DNA of 64,000 bases from Plantago major (lineage: Eukaryota > Streptophyta > Magnoliopsida > Lamiales > Plantaginaceae), in NCBI GenBank assembly GCA_026545765.1, contig JAIFAC010000408.1:1-64000 (forward strand), written 5' to 3'. Each line of letters opens with the position of its first letter. Positions within the stretch are counted from its first letter, which is position 1. Both the position numbers and the translations under genes were made by a program. Below, in pieces: positions 48,381-60,860 of this stretch. Under the pieces are notes generated by a model. The model was given only the letters and a program-made list of their open reading frames with translations. It was not told the DNA's origin and did no database searches.

Positions 48381-49720
48381 CTTATCTTAGCCGTAAAGGT
48401 GATTAAGTGCTCTTGATTCACTTGAACATTGTAAAAGAGGAAATCACCGAGTATAATTAGTCTAGTAAATCTTGTATTAGGATTATAGGTCTCGAGTGTA
48501 ATTTTATTTCAAGAAGACCATGAAGATCAATCCTAGCAATGGAGCTTTTCTCAAGATTAGAAGACCAAGATTGCACAAGGTTTATGAAGACACAAAGGTT
48601 TAGTCTAACTCGTAAAGACTATGTCCTTAATCCTTTCTTGAGTATATTAACTTACTTTTGAAATATAATTCGACATATGACATCATGAGTATGGAGCATG
48701 CAAGCCATCGTAAAGGCTCATGTATCCGCTGAGACTAAAGGACAATGAATAAGATTATGCATTAAATGCATCGCGTAAATGCCGCAAAAGCAAATTCCTC
48801 AAAAATGAGATAGTGACTTCGAGTACATAGTTCAAGATATAAACCGATATAATTTGATGGAGATCACAACGGATATAATTCAAACGCCTCAAATTTATCT
48901 ATATATATCACACACTTAGATGCTTGAAGAACATACCTTAGAACGCTTCTATCTTGCAAACTTACCATCAAGCAAAGTATTCTCTCAAGCACTCTACTAC
49001 CCTTTCAAAGCTTTCATTGTTTGAAGAATCACTAGTAGTTCTAAGTTGTCGAACTAACAAGAGATTGTTATTCGTGAAAGAGTTGAACTATCGATACCTT
49101 TTCAAGCTCATTCTCTAGAACGGACACCAATTACTGGGTCAAGAAGAGCGCATCGCCATCCACCTAACAAGTGTATTAAGTAGTCTTGTTCTATTAGCCT
49201 CTCCGAAAACATAATCAAAAGTTATACGAGAAGCCTCTCGACAAACCTTATAACCAACACCATCAAGGCGTGAGTAGAGGAAGTACTTGATTTGGGAAAT
49301 CGTGAATAACTCCAAGGTTATCGAGTAGAGGAAGTACTTAGCTCTAGGAGTCAGAATAACTGGGGGAACATTTGGTTGGGAACCACTTGTTTAGGAATCT
49401 TAGAATAAGGATTATTGTAAGGTGAACTCAATTATCTGTTTCTAGTGAATTCTAGGTCTCGTAAAGACCAAGTGGATTAGTTGGAGGATTACGCCACCTC
49501 CAGATACCACTATACTTGCTGGTTATTTACCTTCAGATTTACATTTCAAAGAAAGCACACACACACTTACTTATTGTTTCAAGACTTACCTATCTTAAAG
49601 TCTTTCGCTCGATTTTAAGTATCGAAACCCCTGTTTCGAGAAACTATGTTTATCGACAAAAGTTTTAAAAGACTATTCACCCCCTCTAGTCTTTTTACTT
49701 TGCCGTTATCCTGACCAACA

Positions 49721-49935
49721 CAAAAGTCCTCGCAATCTTTCTCACGCCGGACTCTACCACCTCACCCGTATTCAAACGTGAATAATTGCATGTTATCTCT
49801 CTACTACCAAGAAGAAGAGATTCAATGTATTCATATAAGACGAACATGGTAAAACATATGATACGCTATGTTCATTAACTTTAACATTTTATTATATGAT
49901 ATATTCATTTTTTATTTTGAGTTTGGCCTCCATGC
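49721..49935 (+). pseudogene. End of Helitron helicase copy 2
   Basis: It continues the helicase frame cut at 33756: 'SHAGLYHLTR', then 'KKKRFNVFI' and 'DEHGKTYDT', matching the family end 'SHAGLYLPRPVFTHG...SRVTSKKGLKVLI'. AT-rich DNA to the Helitron terminus follows. Confidence 0.75.
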
Positions 49936-49965
49936 CCCGTCGAGTATCGACGGGCCATTAACTAG
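49936..49965 (+). mobile_element. Helitron 3' terminus (hairpin plus CTAG)
   Basis: An 8-bp perfect stem, CCCGTCGA (49936-49943) and TCGACGGG (49947-49954), loop GTA, then 7 bases and CTAG (49962-49965) followed by T. This is the canonical Helitron end: a GC-rich hairpin shortly before CTRR, inserted before T. It fits as the end of the Rep/helicase element upstream. Confidence 0.85.
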
Positions 49966-49974
49966 TTAATATTT

Positions 49975-50015
49975 AAAGTAAACTATCCCGTGACATCGCC
50001 ACGGGTTAGTACTAG
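49975..50015 (+). mobile_element. Second Helitron 3' terminus
   Basis: Stem CCCGTG (49987-49992) and CACGGG (50000-50005), then 6 bases and CTAG (50012-50015) followed by T. The preceding 'aaagtaaactat' and the hairpin match 21189-21219, so the same Helitron family ends at both places. Confidence 0.8.
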
Positions 50016-50124
50016 TTTACACTTAACAACATGACTATCAAATATACGGGGTTTTTACGAATCAGCACAAAGGTATGTTACTTTCTACGAATTTCTTGTG
50101 CAAACAAATTATGTAACAAGTACA

Positions 50125-50224
50125 ATGCCCAACTAATTGATACTCATTTGAGTACTGACTATGTAAAACCAAACATGCCCAACTAATTGATACTCATTTG
50201 AGTACTGACTATGTAAAACCAAAC
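50125..50224. repeat. Perfect 50-bp tandem duplication
   Basis: 50125-50174 and 50175-50224 are identical, beginning ATGCCCAACTAATTG and ending TGTAAAACCAAAC. Because no base differs, the duplication is recent or is an assembly join. Confidence 0.95.
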
Positions 50225-50229
50225 AAGTA

Positions 50230-51008
50230 GGGGTTGTTAAACACAACACCATTTCCGCTAAACGCAACACTAAATAGTTGTAACTTTATTAAAATACTCC
50301 TAACTCATAAAAGATCTAATGAAATTAATAAAACATAACGAAAAATCGAAATAACTCGTTTATAAAAACACAAAAATATTAACATGCACGTTTGAACACA
50401 AAAAAGCAACAATTAATTTTTTCGACAATGAAAAAAAAAATTCTAAAACTTTTTAGAAAAATGTTTCGTTTATACAAATACATAGTAAACATTAACATGC
50501 ACAATTGAACAACAGTCGATTTTTTTTTTTTGAAAAATGAAAAAAAATTAAATACTTCTAAATATATACGAGTTTTTTTTTTTTAAAAAAATTAAAAAAT
50601 TGAATTTGGTCGGGTTTCACCCGGGTGAAATCCGGCCAAATTCAATTTTTTAATTTTTTTTAATAACTCGTATACATTCAGAAATATTTAAAAAAAAAAT
50701 ATTTTTCAAAAAAAAATTCGATTGTTTTTCAACCGTGCATGTTAATATTTATGTATTTGTATAAACGAAATATTTTTTCTAAAAAGTTTTAGAAACATTT
50801 AATTTTTTTCATTTTCGAATTTTTTTTTTTTTGTTATTTTGTTTTCTTGTGTTCAATCGCGACGTTAATGCTGCTGTCAGATAAACTAGCTTATTTCGAT
50901 TTTCACATGCTTATTAATTTTATAAGATTTTTATGAATGATGATTTTTTAAAGACTAAATAGTTAATGTCAGATTTAATAAAACGATATCAGATTTAACA
51001 TTTATGAG
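50230..51008. mobile_element. Long foldback (inverted-repeat) MITE
   Basis: Two arms of roughly 370 bp are arranged as an imperfect palindrome centred near 50620 on 'cacccgggtg'. Matching landmarks on both sides are 'ttgaatttggt'/'ccaaattcaa', 'ttaacatgcac'/'gtgcatgttaa', 'gtttgaacacaa'/'ttgtgttcaa' and 'actaaatagtt'/'aactatttagt'. CAAGTA flanks both ends (50224-50229 and 51009-51014) and may be the target duplication. No coding capacity. The superfamily is uncertain; a Mutator-like foldback is possible. Confidence 0.75.
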
Positions 51009-51154
51009 CAAGTATTGTTGACTCGGACCACACTTAATTTTGAATTATGGTGACTTGGGCATGCAACTCACGTGAGTAACATTAGACAAACTGTTTTGTT
51101 TTCTTGTACACCTGCTATTGGTCAAAATTGTTATGAGGAAACAAATAAATAATA

Positions 51155-51317
51155 CTCCATTCATCCCGGATAATTTCATAAATTATGGCCAGTGTGCAAT
51201 TTTATATGAAAAGTTAAATTAGTGATAATGCATGAAAAAGTGTTTTTTTTTAATAAAAAAGGTAATGAATTCGCTTAAAACGATAAACGATAATCATATG
51301 CAGACGTAGGACGAAAG
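51155..51317. mobile_element. Stowaway-like MITE (Tc1/mariner type)
   Basis: The left end CTCCATTCATCCCGGATAA follows TA, and the right end ...GTAGGACGAAAG precedes TA. Plant Stowaway elements have CTCCCTCCGTCCC ends and a TA target. The length of 163 bp suits the class, but the two ends match imperfectly. Confidence 0.5.
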
Positions 51318-51705
51318 TACATAGACTCTCTCCTTCTCCGATGACTTCAAACAGCAACAATGCCCCGACCCAATGCCATAGTGTCCTGTTTCGGGCACAG
51401 TACCCCGGGTCCAGTGCCCATTACCCAAAGCCCGGCCTGGGCACAATGCCAATTGTCTCATTTTGACTTCTAATCAACATTTTTTTTACTTTGACCACAA
51501 TTTAATCTTAAACTATAAATGTAAAATGTTCAATTAAAGTATATAATTAAAATTTTGGAATTAATGTTTCATTATATAATTTAACTGAACATTTTATAAA
51601 GTTGTGTGGGACGGAGGACGAGTACATAGAATCTCTCCTTCTCTGGCGACTTCAAAGGGCAACAATGCCCCGGGCACAGTTCCATAGTGTCTAGTTTCGG
51701 GCCCT
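51307..51705. repeat. Direct repeat of about 90 bp, about 307 bp apart
   Basis: 51307-51398 and 51614-51704 share 'gtacatag', 'ctctccttctc', 'gacttcaaa', 'gcaacaatgccccg', 'ccatagtgtc' and 'gtttcgggc'. Both start next to a Stowaway-like end (GGACG...AGTA), so they probably flank or belong to related elements. Confidence 0.8.
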
Positions 51706-53805
51706 TATACGTTTATGATTTGAAATTAAATCGTATTTTTAATGAAAAATATTGATTGTAAAAAGTTAAAATGGGGCATTTGATTTGGATGCATCGAGTA
51801 CTATTGCTAGTCGCCTTACATGCTACAATACATGTGACGGCAGTACGTGATATGTCGTGACAATCACATAACAGAGTTTCTCGCAATAGAACCACCTAAG
51901 TGCATCGTCCTATCAAAATTTGTGTTTGGTTTATTTTTTGGAATGGGCTTTACTCCTGGGCTGCCCGAGTTGAAATGGAGGGGCAGGGACGTGATTGGCT
52001 ACTGCCTCCTACATGGAAAGTTGGCCTGCGGATTTTAGAACCAAAAATTCGTGGGTTTTGGGCTTATAAATTTGGAGACTCTTTGCCACGTCTGAAAATG
52101 TGGCCCAAATATGCTACAGTAATGATTGTGTGTGGACTGAATTAACCTCAACCATTTCACCTACCGTCCATTCCCCATCGAAAAGCCAGCGAAGGGAGAG
52201 GAAAAGATACAGAGTAGAAATAGAGAAGAGAAGTTCCTTCCCAGCCGAACCAAAACAAAGGAAGAGGAGATGAAAGAAAGAAAGAAAGAAAGAAAGAAAG
52301 ACATAGTTGAAATTGAAAGAGGCGGCTTGTATGAAATGGGTTTGTTTCAGCACTATTCAGACAATTTGATGTCGATTTTTATTAATACAGGTAAGCTTTT
52401 GGAATTCACTTGTTGGACCGTCTGCCATGGTTGTGTTTTGGGGAATGAATTTTTTTATATGTTTTTGAATGAATTTTAATGGTCTGCCATAACCTGAAAT
52501 CACATGTCCATAACCTGCTTCGTGAATGAATGAATTTTGTTGATAATTGCTCCACTCGTTAATGGGATTCACCTCCACAACCTATTTGCAGAGCAATAAA
52601 TTGAAAACCATGCTAGAGAAGTAATTTGCAACTTTCCTGAATGTTAATGGCAGAATCTAGATTGAATGGAGTTGTGGCCAAGAATTGAGACTAGCAAGTT
52701 GCTGCAACATCATGTAAATGGCGGTGGATATGTTGTGGTCTTAAGTTAGTAAAGAAATTCCATAGAGCCGGCAATATCATCTTTTATAGGAATTCCGGGA
52801 TAAATCGTAGCCATCGTGCTAACGCTCCTATAGCAAAGAGAAACTCCTTCGTCCACAAAAATGTATCCTCCATTCAAATCAAAATCATCCAATGAAATAT
52901 GTATCCTCCCGTGCACCTGATATCATCGTATTAAAATTTTAACAAACCAGAATAAAATTCGTGAGGGAGAATAATGATTTTAAATTAAAAACTTAAGAAT
53001 CTTTCTGTAATTGTACCAAGAATAGTAAGGTTAAAATTGTCTTCTTATCATCAAACTGTCTCAAAATCCATAAATGCTCAAACCAAACACAAATCAATAT
53101 TGACTTGTTTTACAAGATAGGCACCATAAACCCAAACCAAACACAAATTTTTTTACTTAGGCCCAATTCTACAAACCCATTATGTAGGGAAAAAACAGTG
53201 AATTGGATTGGCTCTACAAACCCATTCTAAAACGGAACCAAACACGTTGTTAATGGGTGATTTAGTATTTTTACATCCAGAAATGTACTGATACGTTTCA
53301 ACAAATTTTGATCTAAGAAATTTGTAAATAGTTGAGTCTACTGAATTGTTGCTCTCCCTCAAATATACTCCCACTCCAAGTCCAACTAGTCCCGTCCCAT
53401 GGGCAGATCAGGTGGAAGAAAGGTATACCTTGCCTAAAGCTATCCTGACCAAACCAGAACCTTTTTGCTAACCGGCAAACTATTGAATTATGCCACCATC
53501 AAGTATGTTGTTGCGTTAAAATACAATCTCTATATTATAATTTAATTGAACATTAACATTTGTCATTCAAGATTAATTTGTAGTAAAGTTGACGACGGTT
53601 GACCGAAAAGAGAAAAAATGGAATGGGGGTGGAGAAAGTAGTATTTAGTCATTTCGGCCGGAATTTGAAACCATTGCTCAAACCTGAAGGCCCAATATTA
53701 AGCAGCAGCATTTATATCTTTTCACTTGAGGTAGTTAATGGGCAGAGCAGAAATCCATCTATTCCATTTCCACGTACCTATTTAGTGTAGTGAGAGTGAG
53801 TATCA
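51706..53805. other. Intergenic DNA upstream of the Rossmann gene
   Basis: No coding gene recognised. A GAAA microsatellite lies at 52271-52300. A purine-rich leader-like stretch (52190-52320) is followed by 'aatacag|gtaagctttt' at 52384-52396, a strong splice-donor context, so a non-coding transcript or 5' leader could start here. The last 200 bp (53600-53805) should contain the promoter of the next gene, but no unambiguous TATA box is visible. Confidence 0.5.
52271..52300. repeat. (GAAA)n microsatellite
   Basis: About six or seven GAAA units in a purine-rich stretch. Confidence 0.9.
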
Positions 53806-56562
<2,757 letters not shown>

Positions 56563-57579
56563 GCTGACTGTTGAGACATGAGATCATGTGGTGTTTGTAA
56601 CCGAATATTGACCTGCTGTAATTATGAGGGGTCATTCTTGAGGGCGATTTATAGTTTTGGGTTCATGAGAATATTTGGAATTTATCATGGTCCCAGGCAG
56701 TGCTTGGCCAAGTACAATATGTACAATTTAACTCCGCATCTGAGATTTCCTTGCAATAAAATGCTGCATTCGTAATGTAAATGTTGAAGAGGACTGCAGT
56801 CTGCATGTATTTTATGTTGGATTATCTTCTTTATCCCTTTTTCACTTAGTATTTTACATGGAAATCTTCAAGTTGGCAGAAAAATTGAGAATGAGGTTTT
56901 GAAAGAGATTAACACCTATCTCTGGCAAAAATAAAGAATTATTTTATACATCAATTGTACCGTGAGAAAATGTGATACTCCCTCAGTTTGTAAAACTATA
57001 CCTTTTTCGTTTTTAACCGTTTTGTAGAACTTTATACTAACATTATTAAAAAAACGAAGATACCGCATAATAAATAATCTTTCTATTACTTCCACATTTC
57101 AGTGTATTATGGTGAGCATAGATGTGTCATACTACAAGGTTTTAACCACATGAGACAGTTAATTTTACATGCATTGCAAGAAGGTATTAATGATGTAATT
57201 TTTGTGGTGGAAAATTAATATTTTATTCTAGCGTGTATTGTAAAAGATACGCGAGATATTTTTATATTCCAATCAAGACCATATATTCCAATTAAAATCA
57301 TGCTTATATATCAATGTAGATATACATGTGAGTAATATAACAAATCTGAGAGTAACTTTTACGAGATATATTTCTCGTCAACACGGGATCAACATCACAT
57401 GTCTAGCTACAAACATTACATTAATAATGCAATACAGTATATCGCAAAAGTATGTATAAGTCAGAGAATAAAAAGTAAGAAACCTGAAGCTGAAGCACTT
57501 GAATGCAAATATCCTAAATTTGGTATTAACAGTTATCTTCGAAGACATTTCGGCATAATATTCCAAAACCAGCCAAGAA
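56563..57579 (+). other. 3' UTR of the Rossmann gene and intergenic spacer
   Basis: A polyadenylation signal AATAAA lies at 56755-56760, about 195 bases after the stop. A TA followed by CTCCCTCAGTTTGTAAAAC (56976 on) looks like one end of a Stowaway-like MITE, with no matching second end found. Nothing else is recognised before the YidD start at 57580. Confidence 0.6.
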
Positions 57580-58540
57580 ATGGCGCTAATTTACTCTTTC
57601 GACTGTACAGTCTACAACAAACCCTTAGCCCCAAAAAACCCTAATTTGAAATGTAATCCTTCCCAATTATCTGTACGATTCCAGCAACTTAACTCCTAAT
57701 TCTTTCTGTAGAAATCTCTTGTCATTTCGATTCACTTCTGTTGTTAATTGATTGTTTCCGCTTGTCTAGGTCCGGCAAAGCAAACTTCGCCGTTTTTGCA
57801 TTGTTAATGAGGGTGATTCACAGGGTAAATTCTTGATGCTTCTACATTTAAGCTCTTGAATGCTACTGTATTGCTTCCTTTATTAATGTATAGTAAATTT
57901 TTATAGTTTCAGATGATGAAGAAAACAGTGCAGGTGTTAAAGCAGCATTGTCTATGCTAAGATTCTATAAAAGTAAGTTTTTTTTTTCAGTATTGTTGAA
58001 CTCTATGTTTTAGTTTACTTCAATTACTCTTCTTTACATGCAAAGTGAAACAGTGTTTCGAATTCTGCATTATATGCTTGTAGCATGAAGTATTGAAATG
58101 TTCGTTTCGTCAGGGGAAATATCACCTTTGTTGCCAAACAGTTGTCGTTATGTACCAACATGTAGTGAGTACTCAATGATTGCTTACAAGAAGTATGGAG
58201 TTGTTAAGGGAACTGTGTTGACAGCTTGGCGTCTCTGTCGTTGCAATCCTCTTGGTACTTCAGCGATCCTTTGTCACCACCCCCACAAGAAAAATAAAAA
58301 AAAAACCCCACCACACACAACCCACCTTGTGGTGCATTTTTTGTCTCTGTGAATCTCCATGCCTTCTGTCTGCATTACTAATTGATCATATACTGCACAT
58401 GACAATCTGCTGCATTGAATTCCCATCTATTGTTAGTATCATTTTCATATTTGATGAGAAAGAAGTTTAATGATGTTATAGGAGGGTCTGGCTTTGATCC
58501 CCCACGATGGTTTGATGAGACAGCTCCACCTGATAAGTAA
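57580..58540 (+). CDS. Plastid YidD/UPF0161 protein, At3g09310 type
   Basis: Five exons predicted: 57580-57672, 57770-57824, 57913-57972, 58114-58254, 58482-58540; 408 nt, 135 residues, all phases consistent. The first intron (57673-57769, GTACGA...CTAG) is inferred because the ATG frame otherwise stops at 57700. Residues 1-49 have few acids and look like a plastid transit peptide. The mature part has 'GVKAALSMLRFYKREISPLL', 'CRYVPTCSEYS', 'YKKYGVVKGTVLTAWRLCRC' and 'GGSGFDPPRWF', the complete YidD signature with its conserved Cys residues. Bacterial YidD helps YidC insert membrane proteins; the plant protein probably does the same with the thylakoid Alb3 insertase, by inference. AATAAA at 58717-58722 may end the transcript. 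Confidence 0.9.
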
Positions 58541-59961
58541 AATCGTGTTCATTGGGATAATGAAAAGGTGATCTTTCATTTTTATCTGATTGTCTTTAAG
58601 TATGCCCTGCATCTAACATCAGACTGTCCTACGAGTACTGTTGGTGAGGATTCTAATATAATCTCGTGCTGTCTGAAGAAAGAACTAAACACGTCATGTT
58701 TGCAAATGCTTCTCAAAATAAACTATTTCATGTTTTTTGCTGAAAGTTATTTAAAGTTGTCTTTTTGAGTAAGAGTTGGGTGGCTTTGGCATTTGATTAA
58801 AACAGCAATTGAGAGTACATTTTTAGTGTTTGGTTAACTTTTAAATTAGGAGTTTATCTGTAAAGTTAAAGGGTTGATCCCAACTAGAAGCAGCCCTTAA
58901 CTACTCTTCTGATCATTGGACAATCTAAAGTTAAGATAGCAAACACTAAAATCCTCTATAATCTATAAAAAAAGAAAAAAAAGCAGACAGTTGCTTTTGA
59001 AGAGCACTTGCAGGCACTCCCCTGGCCATTCTGATAAGTGATAAGGAAATAGTACAATGCAAAGTTTATAGTGAAAAAATCATATATGAAAATGAAACTT
59101 CTAACCCCACAATTTCATTTGGACGAACATATACATAGAGGGTGGCCTATAGCTCACATTAATTAACCTTGTCAAGGCTTTTGAAACTATCTATGCAGGT
59201 TTTGTTTAATTTTCAAGAGAAAGATAAAACGATCTCTTTTTCAAGACTCTGGTCCTTCTAATTCGATTCTTAGTCACCAATCCAAAAATATACAATGATC
59301 AGTGAATCCAAATCGCACAATTAGATACTATACCACTGTTCTCGATGTACCATGTAGGTGCTTTACAGAAATTCAATTTATATTTTTAAGTTTTAAGCTC
59401 TTATCCACTGAAAATGCATTTGCGAGTAAGAGTGTTCTTGCGATTGGTGTCAAAAGATTTGGACTATCTTCCAAAAGAGGTACGATAAATATGTAGATAA
59501 AGCATGAGACTTGAGTTGGGCCACTCACCCCCTAGTTTTATAATGCTAACTGTAAGGCCACCATAGCTACCAAAAAAAGCGAAATATTTAGTCATGCCTA
59601 ACTTGATGAGTCTAATTACTTTTTAATAATTTTCTGTAATTATAGATCTGTCACTGTCTCACTGAGTTAAATGTCAGTGCATAGTATCAATTCTGCTTGT
59701 GTTCGAGAAATATTATTTGTTGCAAACAACTATGCATACACTTGGTTGATTAATTAAAACCACAATTTCTCCAGACTATATGAAAATTTTGCAATTTATG
59801 CATCAATATGTTTGCGAAGGCACAATCTGGAGAAATTTTTGTCTTATGGCTCAAAACCTATGCACGGACACAAATAGTGTTCTTTCATCTTATTTTGTAT
59901 TGCATGCCTTAGTTCAGTATTGGCTCAACCGCTCAAGATTAGTTGCTAATTTTTTGTACAG
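58541..59961. other. Intergenic DNA between the YidD gene and the Rossmann pseudo-exon
   Basis: No intact gene. It carries the first unit of a degenerate direct repeat (about 59390-59720, see 60420-60860) and a possible AATAAA for the YidD transcript. Confidence 0.6.
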
Positions 59962-60860
59962 GAAATCAACTATGAGGATGCAAAGTTTAAAGCATGTGAC
60001 GTCACTTTAAAGCCTCGCAATGAAGGCACAGCAAAGGATTTTAAAAATTGATGTTCTCAAATCACTACGCATTTCTAAGCGGGCTCGCGTTGAGGTCATA
60101 AGCTGCTAGTGGCCGGTACAAGTATCTTTTGTATTTATGCATATGAAGTTCTGGTTTATTGGTTGATTAGAAATGTGTACAATATACCTTGTCCAGAAAA
60201 CAATATGTTAAATGAATACCTTCTTTAGTACGACTACGGCTGACAAGTTATATAGTATAATTTTTTGACGCTTTACTCTATTGTAGTTAAACAGATTATC
60301 TATAAAAACAAGAAATTGATTTAGATTACAAATATTATAGTTGAATCATGGCTTTTCTAAATGCATTATCTATTGTATGTTTGTTGTTTGATTATTTGAA
60401 ATATTACGTGTACAGGGTTTATGATATTCTGTGTAGTTTGTCCACTGAACATGCATTTGCAAAATTATCATGCGTGGCCTTGCTATTTGTGGCATGCGGT
60501 TTGGACTATATTTCCAGAAATAAGTACTATGATGAATACTTATATAATTGTCACTCACTCCATACTTTTATATTGGTCATTGTAAGGCCACCAAAGCTAC
60601 AGCATCACAAGGAAAACAAACAAGCAACATCAAATAAAATAAAATGAAAGAAATGAATAAACTAATCATATGTTACTTGATGAAGCTAATTAATTACTTG
60701 TAAATTTAAAGAAATTAAGAATGATTATTATGTGACTTATATGTCACTAACTCATTCATGATAAGCATGTAGGATTGTAGGTGCCAAAGGCTCTGTTTTT
60801 CTCATTCATGGTGTCAAAATGTCAATTCTGATTGTGTTCAATAATCTCTGAACATTTGGT
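59390..60860. repeat. Degenerate direct repeat, two units about 1.03 kb apart
   Basis: Unit 1 (59390-59720) and unit 2 (60420-60860) share in order 'tccactgaaaatgcatttgc'/'tccactgaacatgcatttgc', 'tttggactat', 'tgtaaggccaccatagctac'/'tgtaaggccaccaaagctac' and 'gtcaattctgattgtgttc' against 'tcaattctgcttgtgttc'. The Rossmann pseudo-exon lies between the units, so a segment containing it was probably duplicated. Confidence 0.75.
59962..60078 (+). pseudogene. Decayed copy of the last exon of the Rossmann gene
   Basis: After an AG acceptor the sequence follows exon 7 (56443-56562): 'tatgaggatgcaaagtttaa' for 'tttgaagaggcaaaatttaa', then 'aaagcct', 'gaaggcaca', 'aaggatttta', and 'atcactacgcatttctaag' for 'atcactactcgtttctaag'. 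The match continues a little into the 3' UTR ('tgaggtcat'). The coding frame now stops early ('FKN*'), and no other exons of the gene are recognisable nearby. Confidence 0.85.

Larger units (their letters stand above)
33757..49720 (+). mobile_element. Element B: Ty1/Copia LTR retrotransposon, SIRE/Maximus type, with element C nested in it
   Basis: Fossil LTR element, 16.0 kb as found and about 12.3 kb without element C. It starts TGTTAGG and ends CAACA, with a perfect 5-bp target duplication CAAAA (33752-33756 and 49721-49725). Parts: 5' LTR 33757-35164, primer site, gag, protease, integrase, reverse transcriptase, extra 3' region, purine tract, 3' LTR 44633-44679 plus 48386-49720. RNase H was not clearly seen. 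It is broken, with many breaks, although parts of the reverse transcriptase and the 3' region remain open over long stretches. It is the same broad family as element A. The LTRs look close by eye, so it is young, and younger than the Helitron it split. Confidence 0.95.
44633..49720 (+). repeat. 3' LTR of element B, split by element C
   Basis: Left piece 44633-44679, right piece 48386-49720 (48381-48385 is the duplicated target CTTAT). Together they are collinear with the 5' LTR 33757-35164. Confidence 0.95.

Noticed and set aside
49936-50005. GC-rich hairpins as transcription terminators
   Set aside because: They sit in a eukaryotic genome and have the CTAG at the correct distance for Helitron ends.
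52270-52479. 69-codon frame after the GAAA repeat as a small protein gene
   Set aside because: The Lys/Glu-rich start is microsatellite-derived and a strong splice donor interrupts it. It is more likely leader or non-coding sequence.
57399-57644. 81-codon plus-strand frame starting at 57399
   Set aside because: It overlaps the predicted YidD start in another frame, has no homology and lies mostly in the 5' leader.
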